From contig ASNI01000039.1 of the NCBI GenBank assembly GCA_000404785.1, positions 1 to 27,497 of the forward strand: a DNA stretch of 27,497 nt. The letters run 5' to 3'. Under the pieces are notes generated by a model. The model was not told the DNA's origin. It saw nothing but the letters and a program-made list of their open reading frames with translations, and did no database searches. The stretch is from Cloacimonetes bacterium SCGC AAA252-N17. GTDB taxonomy: Bacteria > Cloacimonadota > Cloacimonadia > JGIOTU-2. The position numbers and the translations under genes were made by a program. Of the stretch, positions 6,655-12,635 are shown one piece after another. The stretch's first letter is position 1. Each line of letters starts with the position of its first letter.

Positions 6655-8814
6655 TTAATAGCGTTTTTTATTCGGACCGGAGCGTCTCGGCCGTTCATTG
6701 CGTTCAACGATAGCCCCTTCAACGTCCTTCATGCTCAACTGAACTTTGCCATCGCGATCGATGCCAATGACTTTCACCTTCACTTTATCGCCAAATCCTA
6801 CGACATCAGCAACGTTTTCAGTTCTCTTGTTTTCCAGATTTGAGACATGAACGAGACCTTCCTGTCGGGGAAGAAATTCTACAAAACAACCAAATTCACG
6901 AACATTTTTGACTACGCCATTATAGATCTTCCCGATTTCGGGTTCCTCTACGATAGCAGCAATCTTTTCACGTGCTTTTTGAATTGAATCTCTGTCTGGA
7001 GAAGCAATACGAACGGTGCCGTCATCATCAATATCAATAGCCACACCTGTTTCTTCAATAATGGATTTGATCATTTTGCCCTGAGGTCCGATAATATCGC
7101 CAATTCTGTCCGTTTTCACCTTCATAATCTCAATATGAGGAGCTATCGGCGAAATATCAGGACGTGGTTCCTGTATAGTTTCCTTTATTTTATCAAGAAT
7201 AAATAAACGAGCTTTATGAGCTTTTTCCAGGGCAACGGACATGATCTCGTGAGTAATTCCTTCCACTTTGATATCCATCTGCAGCGCAGTAATACCTTTA
7301 TCGGTGCCAGCAACTTTGAAATCCATATCGCCATAATGGTCTTCCATACCCATAATATCTGTGAGTACGGTAAATTTATCATCTTCAAGAATGAGTCCAT
7401 TTGCTATGCCGGCAACAGGTCCTGAAATTGGCACACCGGCAGCCATCAAAGATAATGTTCCGCTGCATACTGCTGCCATTGATGAAGATCCGTTTGACTC
7501 CAAAATTTCAGAGACAATTCTGATAGTGTAAGGAAATTTGTCCTCATCCACAGGAATGACCGGGAATAACGAGCGCTCTGCAAGATCTCCATGACCGAGT
7601 TCTCTTCTACCGGGTCCTCTCATGAAGCCGGCTTCCCCCACACTGAATGGAGGGAAATTGTAATGGAGATAGAATTTCTTTTTATACTCTTCCTCAAGAT
7701 CATCAATAACTTTCTCATCAGAACTTGTGCCGAGAGTTACTACACCGAGAGACTGAGTTTCTCCGCGCGTGAACAGCGCAGAGCCGTGTGTAAATGGTAA
7801 TATATCTACTTCACAGGTAATGTCCCGGATGTCATCTAAACCTCTGCCGTCAACACGGGTATTGGTTTCAATGATCTTTTTTCTCAACAGTTTTTTTAGA
7901 TTTCCTTCAACAGCTTGATTGATCTGTCTTTGTTTCTCTATAAACTCATCTTCGGAAAGTTTTTCCTCAAAGGATACAAGTACTTCATCCTTAATTGTAT
8001 CAAGTGCTGCATTTCGCTCCAGCTTATCAGAAACATTCAATGCATTCTGGATCTTCTCTGTGGATGCTTTTTCTACTTCCTGAACGAGATTCTCATCAAT
8101 AACATCAATCTCAAACTCACCTTTTGGTTTGGCAGCTTTTGCAATGAACTCTTTTTCAAAAGCGATCAACTCACGAATGCTTTCATGAGCTTTGTTGAGA
8201 GCTTCAAGCATCTGCTCTTCGCTAATTTCTTTAGCGCCGGCTTCGACCATCATAATCGCATTATCTTTCCCTGCAACTGCAAGATCCAATTGGGAAGTCA
8301 CAAACTGCTCTACTGTAGGATTAATAACAAATTCGTTATCAATTAATCCAACACTCACGCCGGCAATAGGTCCATGAAATGGGATATCTGAAATGCTTAA
8401 TGCGGCGGACGCGCCGATCATTCCCAGCATTTCGGGAGAGTTCTTTTTATCATATGAAAGCACCGTAACAACTACGTGCACATCATTTCTGAAACCATCT
8501 GGGAAAAGAGGTCGCAGGGATCTATCAATTAATCTTGCTGCAAGTGTTGCGGTAGTTGAGGGTCTTGCCTCGCGTTTGAAAAAACCACCGGGAATTTTAC
8601 CTGCAGCATACATTTTTTCAACAAAATCGACCATCAAAGGGAAGAAATCAATTCCCTCTCTTTTTACTTTGGAAGCTGTGGCAGTAACAAGAACAACCGT
8701 ACCTCCATATTGCACTAGTACTGAGCCATTCGCTTGTTTCGCCATTCTGCCAGTCTCAAGTATCAGCTTTCTGCCGGCAAATTCTGTTTCCATTCTGATT
8801 ATGTTACTATCCAT
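6655..8814 (-). CDS. pnp: polynucleotide phosphorylase (PNPase)
   Basis: The 719-residue protein is a phosphorolytic 3'-5' exoribonuclease that trims and degrades mRNA as a trimer. It shows the expected order: first RNase PH-like domain (from METEFAGRKLILETGRMA), helical linker, second RNase PH domain (RGETQSLGVVTLG; GRRELGHGDLAERS; SNGSSSMAAVCSGTL; GMEDHYGDMDFKVAGT), KH domain with GPQG in IGDIIGPQGKMI, and a C-terminal S1 domain (YNGVVKNVREFGCFVEF). Length is typical of the family. AGGAGC lies 3 bases before the ATG. It is 50 bases downstream of rpsO, the classical arrangement, with a possible hairpin in the gap. Confidence 0.97.
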   Translation of the reverse strand: MDSNIIRMETEFAGRKLILETGRMAKQANGSVLVQYGGTVVLVTATASKVKREGIDFFPLMVDFVEKMYAAGKIPGGFFKREARPSTTATLAARLIDRSLRPLFPDGFRNDVHVVVTVLSYDKKNSPEMLGMIGASAALSISDIPFHGPIAGVSVGLIDNEFVINPTVEQFVTSQLDLAVAGKDNAIMMVEAGAKEISEEQMLEALNKAHESIRELIAFEKEFIAKAAKPKGEFEIDVIDENLVQEVEKASTEKIQNALNVSDKLERNAALDTIKDEVLVSFEEKLSEDEFIEKQRQINQAVEGNLKKLLRKKIIETNTRVDGRGLDDIRDITCEVDILPFTHGSALFTRGETQSLGVVTLGTSSDEKVIDDLEEEYKKKFYLHYNFPPFSVGEAGFMRGPGRRELGHGDLAERSLFPVIPVDEDKFPYTIRIVSEILESNGSSSMAAVCSGTLSLMAAGVPISGPVAGIANGLILEDDKFTVLTDIMGMEDHYGDMDFKVAGTDKGITALQMDIKVEGITHEIMSVALEKAHKARLFILDKIKETIQEPRPDISPIAPHIEIMKVKTDRIGDIIGPQGKMIKSIIEETGVAIDIDDDGTVRIASPDRDSIQKAREKIAAIVEEPEIGKIYNGVVKNVREFGCFVEFLPRQEGLVHVSNLENKRTENVADVVGFGDKVKVKVIGIDRDGKVQLSMKDVEGAIVERNERPRRSGPNKKRY

Positions 8815-8827
8815 GTAGCTCCTGTCT

Positions 8828-8855
8828 GAACAAAGGAATCAAATTTTCTTTGCTC
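8828..8855 (-). promoter_or_regulatory. possible hairpin in rpsO-pnp gap
   Basis: The arms 8828-8835 and 8848-8855 can pair over 8 bases (GAGCAAAG with CTTTGTTC on the minus strand, one G-U pair) around a 12-base loop, just upstream of the pnp ribosome binding site. In E. coli an RNase III-cut stem in this gap drives pnp autoregulation. Whether this short stem does the same is inference. Confidence 0.3.
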
Positions 8856-8864
8856 AATCTGCTC

Positions 8865-9134
8865 TTACTTTCTAATTTTAAGAGCTTTAATTAACTTTCT
8901 GTAGCGAGTAATATCTTTATTTTTGATATAATCCAAAAGTCTTCGTCTCTGCCCGACAAGCATGAGAAGCCCGCGTCGGGTATGATGATCTTTTTTATGA
9001 ACTTTCAGATGGTCTGTAATACTCGCAATTCTCTGAGTGAGGAGTGCGATCTGTACTTCAGGGGATCCTGTATCAGATTCATGTAAACCAAACTCTTCGA
9101 TTATTGTACGTTTTGCGTCTTTTTCAAAAGCCAC
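8865..9134 (-). CDS. rpsO: 30S ribosomal protein S15
   Basis: The 89-residue protein is the full-length S15, which binds the central domain of 16S rRNA early in 30S assembly. The motifs GSPEVQIALLTQRI, HLKVHKKDHHTRRGLL and VGQRRRLLDYI are diagnostic. The start is a GTG at 9134, with GGAGG 4-5 bases upstream; no ATG fits the conserved N-terminus. It lies 18 bases after the stop of the upstream GTPase gene and 50 bases before pnp, so the three are probably one transcription unit. Confidence 0.97.
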   Translation of the reverse strand: MAFEKDAKRTIIEEFGLHESDTGSPEVQIALLTQRIASITDHLKVHKKDHHTRRGLLMLVGQRRRLLDYIKNKDITRYRKLIKALKIRK

Positions 9135-9152
9135 TCGTCCTCCTAAATAAGA

Positions 9153-10472
9153 CTATTTAACAAAATTTTCAAGCACTTCTGTAAGTGTAGGTTGTCCAAT
9201 TTCCTGCAATTCATAAGATACTCTCACGGCAGGTTTATTTATTTTTATTATTCTTCGTAAATCAATAGGAGTTCCAATTACGACAACATCACAATCAACT
9301 GCATTTATTGTTTTCTCGAGATCCTTCATCTGTTTCTCGCCATAACCCATGGCAGGAAGGAGAATTCCGATCTCAGGATATTTTTTATAAGTAGCTTCAA
9401 TTGTACCAACAGCCCAGGGGCGTGGATCGACCAGTTCTGCTGCACCGCAACGCTCTGCTGCAACAACGCCTGCGCCGTATTTCATTCCACCATGAGTGAG
9501 TGTTGGACCGTCTTCTACTACGAGTACGCGAGCTCCCTCGATAGCTTTCGCATCATCAACAAATACTGGTGATGCACAATCAATAATGATCGCATTTCTA
9601 TTCACAGAACGGATATTATCACGAACTTCAAGCACATCTTCAGGATTTGCAGAATCGATCTTATTGATAACAACCACATCAGCAAGACGGAGATTTGTTT
9701 CACCCGGATAATAATACAATTCATGACCCGGACGGTGAGGATCGGCAACCACAATGTTCAATACTTTATCGGAAGTATAGAAAGAAGTATCATTATTTCC
9801 GCCGTCCCAGACGATGACATCAGCTTCTTTTTCTGCTTCTTCAAGGATCGCTCCATAATCGACACCGGCATAAATGATGCTGCCCATCGCAATATGAGGT
9901 TCGTATTCCTCCATCTCCTCAATGGTACATTCATGCTTTTTCAGATCTTCGATCTCGGCAAATCGCTGTACTTTCTGCTTTACCAGGTCTCCGTAAGGCA
10001 TAGGGTGACGGATCGAAACAACTTTCAAACCTTTTTCCTTAAGAAATCGAACAACTGCACGGGTGGTCTGGCTTTTCCCGCAACCTGTTCGCACGGCACA
10101 GACTGTTATCAAAGGCTTGGTTGTTTTGATCATTGTATCAGTTGCACTCAGGAGCACAAAATCGGCACCTGCTGCATTCACGATTGAAGCTTTATGCATA
10201 ATATATTCGTAATTTACATCACTATAGGCAAATACAACCATGTCAATATTGTGTTCTTTTATCAGATCTACAAGTTCAGATTCAGCGAAAATTGGAATGC
10301 CTTCCGGGTAAAGTTTTCCTGCTAATTCTGCAGGATATCTTCGTCCGTCGATATCCGGAATTTGTGTTGCCGTAAATGCAACAATTTCATAATCAGGATT
10401 ATCACGATAGATAACATTGAAATTATGAAAATCTCTTCCAGCGGCACCCATAATAATGACTCTTCGCTTCAT
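9153..10472 (-). CDS. P-loop GTPase related to cyclic 2,3-diphosphoglycerate synthetase
   Basis: The 439-residue cytoplasmic protein belongs to the COG2403-type family often annotated as cyclic 2,3-diphosphoglycerate synthetase. Residues 1-115 form a Rossmann-like domain (RRVIIMGAAGRDFHNFN at 3-19, with GIPIF near 58). A P-loop domain follows with VRTGCGKSQTT at 127-137, VWDGGNND at 221-228 and NKID at 270-273. The C-terminal part holds VVEDGPTLTHGGM and DCDVVVIGTPIDL. In methanogens such as Methanothermus the enzyme makes a thermoprotective cyclic phosphoglycerate. In bacteria the true role is not established, so I assign family, not function. The ATG at 10472 has AAGGA 8 bases upstream. It is the first gene after the repeat-rich gap and heads rpsO-pnp. 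A TTGACA lies at 10534-10539 on the minus strand but no convincing -10 box follows it. Confidence 0.85.
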   Translation of the reverse strand: MKRRVIIMGAAGRDFHNFNVIYRDNPDYEIVAFTATQIPDIDGRRYPAELAGKLYPEGIPIFAESELVDLIKEHNIDMVVFAYSDVNYEYIMHKASIVNAAGADFVLLSATDTMIKTTKPLITVCAVRTGCGKSQTTRAVVRFLKEKGLKVVSIRHPMPYGDLVKQKVQRFAEIEDLKKHECTIEEMEEYEPHIAMGSIIYAGVDYGAILEEAEKEADVIVWDGGNNDTSFYTSDKVLNIVVADPHRPGHELYYYPGETNLRLADVVVINKIDSANPEDVLEVRDNIRSVNRNAIIIDCASPVFVDDAKAIEGARVLVVEDGPTLTHGGMKYGAGVVAAERCGAAELVDPRPWAVGTIEATYKKYPEIGILLPAMGYGEKQMKDLEKTINAVDCDVVVIGTPIDLRRIIKINKPAVRVSYELQEIGQPTLTEVLENFVK

Positions 10473-10552
10473 GTTCTTAGTCCTTCTTAATATTCATTTT
10501 TTGATGACATCAACTTTGGGGGTAGAATGATGTGTCAAGTTTCATGATCCTA

Positions 10553-10678
10553 TCCCAAATTGGTAAAGCAATAACGTAAGAAGCCCCTGCTTCTGAAAAG
10601 GTTAGCTTTATCAAGCAGAGGGCTTGGTAAAGAGAGAATAGTGTGACAATTGTATGTTTTTCTGTAAAAAAATGCTCC
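10553..10678 (-). repeat. about 125-base direct repeat, copy 1 (diverged)
   Basis: This copy matches 10982-11104 in the same orientation at roughly 85 percent by eye with a few small gaps. Shared landmarks in order are AAATTGGTAAAG, AAGAAGCCCC, GCTTCTGAAAAGGTT, AAGCAGAGGGCTTGGTAAAG and a TTTTTCTGTAAA tract ending in GCTCC. Each copy contains two hairpins: CTTTA(T/C)CAAG with CTTGGTAAAG around the 7-base loop CAGAGGG, and AGAAGC with GCTTCT around 4 bases. In this copy the first stem has one change (C to T) that still pairs as G-U in plus-strand RNA. A minus-strand reading frame crosses it but has no coding signature. Confidence 0.85.
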
Positions 10679-10756
10679 AGACTTAGATAATCCAGAAATA
10701 ATAAATTTTCCATCAGATTGTGAAGGAGGTGTATTTTTCATTCATAATAATACTGG

Positions 10757-10776
10757 ATTCCCTCTTGCGAGGGAAT
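10757..10776. repeat. REP-like palindrome
   Basis: ATTCCCTC (10757-10764) and GAGGGAAT (10769-10776) are exact reverse complements around TTGC. With its flanks (CTGG before, GACA after) it resembles the widespread GGATTCCC...GGGAATGAC palindromic repeat of other bacteria. That resemblance is from memory, not a search. Confidence 0.6.
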
Positions 10777-10824
10777 GACATCGTTTTTTACTAGGATACT
10801 GATGAAATTAAATGAATAATTGTA

Positions 10825-10869
10825 ACTCAACATTCCAATGTTGAGTATGCGCAAGATTGGAATCTTGCG
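10825..10869. repeat. two adjacent near-perfect palindromes with complementary cores
   Basis: The first palindrome (10825-10846) has 10-base arms ACTCAACATT and AATGTTGAGT around CC. The second (10850-10869) has 9-base arms CGCAAGATT and AATCTTGCG around GG. Only three bases separate them. Their cores ATTCCAAT and ATTGGAAT are reverse complements of each other. They could form two cruciforms or RNA stems. No protein-coding signal overlaps them. Confidence 0.8.
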
Positions 10870-10911
10870 TTACTTTATTCCCCTCCTCTTGACTAATTCA
10901 TACACTCCACA

Positions 10912-10951
10912 CTCTTTACCAATTCATGCCCCCCCTCCTCTTTACCAATTC
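10912..10951 (+). repeat. 26-base-period tandem units with CTCTTTACCAATTC
   Basis: CTCTTTACCAATTC occurs exactly at 10912-10925 and 10938-10951, 26 bases apart, and a weaker version (CCTCTTGACTAATTCAT) lies about 30 bases upstream. The spacers are C-rich. These units carry the same CTTTACCAA 9-mer found in the 125-base repeats. Confidence 0.7.
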
Positions 10952-10998
10952 TTTAGGACGTGAAATCAGTTCATTTCACTGTCCCTAAATTGGTAAAG
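10940..10998. repeat. long imperfect hairpin
   Basis: The outer arms CTTTACCAATT (10940-10950) and AATTGGTAAAG (10988-10998) pair, then GGAC (10956-10959) pairs with GTCC (10981-10984), and GTGAAAT (10960-10966) with ATTTCAC (10973-10979) around the 6-base loop CAGTTC. Small bulges remain. Its right arm overlaps the start of direct repeat copy 2. It could fold in RNA downstream of the dcw operon and slow or end transcription, but no U-tract follows. Confidence 0.7.
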
Positions 10999-11104
10999 GA
11001 ATAGAGCAAGAAGCCCCCGCTTCTGAAAAGGTTGGCTTTACCAAGCAGAGGGCTTGGTAAAGAGAGGGAAAAAAATTGTATTTTTTTCTGTAAAGAAACG
11101 CTCC
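10982..11104 (-). repeat. about 125-base direct repeat, copy 2
   Basis: This is the second copy of the element at 10553-10678, in the same orientation. It ends exactly at the stop codon of the YvlD-like gene (11104-11106). The internal stem CTTTACCAAG (11036-11045) with CTTGGTAAAG (11053-11062) is perfect here, and AGAAGC with GCTTCT around GGGG (minus strand) is also intact. It may serve as the 3' end of the dcw transcript, but the stem is not followed by a canonical U-tract. Confidence 0.85.
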
Positions 11105-11463
11105 TAATAAGTGACCTGTATCTGCCCCGGAAAAATAATCATCTCAAATAAAAATACCACGAGAGATATAAGCACACTTGCGATCGCAGATGAGAGACAG
11201 CCCTTTGTTTGGACATTTTTGAAAAATGCTGCTGCAATAATGATCATCAAACCATTGATAAAAATCAAGAATATCCCGAAGGTCAGTGCGATGAGAGGTA
11301 TCGATATAAATAAAAAGATCGGTCTTATAAGCACATTGACGATACCAAGTACGAAGGCAAACAATAGTGCTGTGATAAAATTTTTGATCTCGATCAATTT
11401 TGTGAGCCGGCTCACGATGAGTATTGCAAGCGAATAAATTATTAATCTTATTATATAATCCAT
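11104..11463 (-). CDS. YvlD-like (phage holin family 4, PF04020) small membrane protein
   Basis: The 119-residue protein is almost wholly hydrophobic, with four likely membrane helices at roughly residues 5-20, 28-48, 52-80 and 88-112. The motifs FAFVLGIVNVLIRPIF and GIFLIFINGLMIIIAA are typical of the YvlD/phage-holin-4 family (PF04020). Despite the name, chromosomal members are not proven holins; in Bacillus, YvlD is linked to envelope stress. The ATG lies one base after the ftsZ stop (TAG A ATG), so translation is probably coupled to ftsZ. It is the last gene of the dcw run, and the repeat-rich gap begins right at its stop codon. Confidence 0.88.
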   Translation of the reverse strand: MDYIIRLIIYSLAILIVSRLTKLIEIKNFITALLFAFVLGIVNVLIRPIFLFISIPLIALTFGIFLIFINGLMIIIAAAFFKNVQTKGCLSSAIASVLISLVVFLFEMIIFPGQIQVTY

Positions 11464-11464
11464 T

Positions 11465-12598
11465 CTATTCCGATGTATCCTTTATATATTGTCTGCGTAT
11501 TTCATCCATCGAGTATTCGTTATTTTTCGGTGCAAGGAGCTCTGATTGTTTTATCCTTGCCATTATTACTTCAAGTTCTTTCTGCCTATCTTCAGCTGTT
11601 TGCTTTTCCAATTCAGGTAGAGAAATATCTATTTCTTTTCTGTCTGTTGTAAGCATTCCTGTGGCAATTATCGCGATCGAAATGACATCCTTCAGGTCTT
11701 TATCAAAAACCAGTCCATGGATGATATTTGTGTTCTCGTTTGTTTTTTCATAGATGATCTTAGTTACTTCCTCATACTCTTTTGTGATAAAATCAAAGCC
11801 AACGGTTATATTCACAAGGATTGCTTTGGATTCCTCCAGAGAAATATCCTGTATCAGCGGGTTTTCAAGCGCCTGATGGGTGGCTTTGGCAGCGCGGTCT
11901 TCACCGGTTGCAGAACCAAATCCGATAAGTGCATATCCCATTTCTGAAAGTACGGTCTTCACATCTGCAAGATCAACATTCATATATCCTTCTTTATTGA
12001 TGATCTCGGTGAATGTCTTAGCGGCATTGTAGAGAACAAAATTGGACTTTTCAAATGCTTGGTACAATTCAATATCATCATATGTTTGAAGGACTTTATC
12101 ATTATCGATAATAATAAGAGAGTTCACACATTGCTTTAGTTCTGCGATACCTTTTTCTGCATTTTCTTTGCGGTATTTCCCTTCAAAGCTGAAAGGATAA
12201 GTTACGATTGCGATAGTGAGGATATCCATTTCCTTTGCGATCTTAGCAAAGATAGGAGCTGCGCCTGTTCCGGTTCCACCGCCCATTCCGGCAGTAAGAA
12301 ATACTACGTCAGTATGTACAAGGGTCTTTTTAATGTCATCCTTGCTCTCTTCTGCACACATTTTCCCGACTTCAGGTTTTCCACCTGCTCCGAACCCTTT
12401 CACAAGAGTCTTGCCGATCTGCAATTTATCTTCCGCAGCAGAAACGTTGAGAACCTGCAGATCGGTGTTCACAGCTACATAATCGACACCGCCAAGATTA
12501 TTTGTGATCATAGTATTGACCGCATTGTTTCCTGCTCCGCCGATGCCTATGATCTTGATCTTAGAAATTTTGTTCGCTGAATGATTAAATTTTAGCAT
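11465..12598 (-). CDS. ftsZ: cell division tubulin FtsZ
   Basis: The 377-residue GTPase forms the cytokinetic Z-ring. The nucleotide motifs are GIGGAGNNAVN at 18-28 and the tubulin signature GGGTGTG at 106-112. The T7 loop NVDLADV is at 207-213 with D209 and D212, so the GTPase site looks intact. After the globular core (ending near 320) there is a tail of about 57 residues. It ends in DEIRRQYIKDTSE and lacks the usual DxPxFLR-type peptide that binds FtsA and ZipA. GGGAG lies 5 bases before the ATG and may be paired in a leader hairpin. It is 37 bases downstream of ftsA, the usual neighbour. Confidence 0.97.
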   Translation of the reverse strand: MLKFNHSANKISKIKIIGIGGAGNNAVNTMITNNLGGVDYVAVNTDLQVLNVSAAEDKLQIGKTLVKGFGAGGKPEVGKMCAEESKDDIKKTLVHTDVVFLTAGMGGGTGTGAAPIFAKIAKEMDILTIAIVTYPFSFEGKYRKENAEKGIAELKQCVNSLIIIDNDKVLQTYDDIELYQAFEKSNFVLYNAAKTFTEIINKEGYMNVDLADVKTVLSEMGYALIGFGSATGEDRAAKATHQALENPLIQDISLEESKAILVNITVGFDFITKEYEEVTKIIYEKTNENTNIIHGLVFDKDLKDVISIAIIATGMLTTDRKEIDISLPELEKQTAEDRQKELEVIMARIKQSELLAPKNNEYSMDEIRRQYIKDTSE

Positions 12599-12603
12599 AT
12601 ATG

Positions 12604-12628
12604 CTCCCTATTTGACCTTGGTTAGGGA
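12604..12628 (-). promoter_or_regulatory. possible SD-masking hairpin before ftsZ
   Basis: On the minus strand TCCCTA (12628-12623) can pair with TAGGGA (12610-12605) across a 12-base loop. The TAGGGA arm contains most of the ftsZ ribosome binding site GGGAG (12608-12604). This would mask the site until the stem opens, for example by ribosomes finishing ftsA just upstream. The stem is only 6 base pairs, so this is tentative. Confidence 0.35.
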
Positions 12629-12635
12629 TTATGAT

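Noticed and set aside
7915..8346. A 143-codon plus-strand frame opposite pnp
   Set aside because: It is antisense to an intact conserved pnp and has no family motif or start signal. Other plus-strand frames in the window are rejected for the same reason.
10510..10741. Two overlapping minus-strand reading frames of 63-67 codons
   Set aside because: They run across direct repeat copy 1 and its hairpins. No ribosome binding site or recognisable domain is present, so they look like chance openings in repeat DNA.
11036..11062. Intrinsic terminator for the dcw operon
   Set aside because: The 10-bp stem is good but the minus-strand bases after it are CCAACCTTTT, not a proper U-tract, so I list it only as a repeat stem.
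10553..11104. CRISPR-like array
   Set aside because: The repeats are two long diverged copies plus short inverted words without regular unique spacers, and no cas genes are present.
11104..11463. Prophage remnant because of the holin-family hit
   Set aside because: No other phage gene is present, and YvlD-type chromosomal members of this family are common outside phages.
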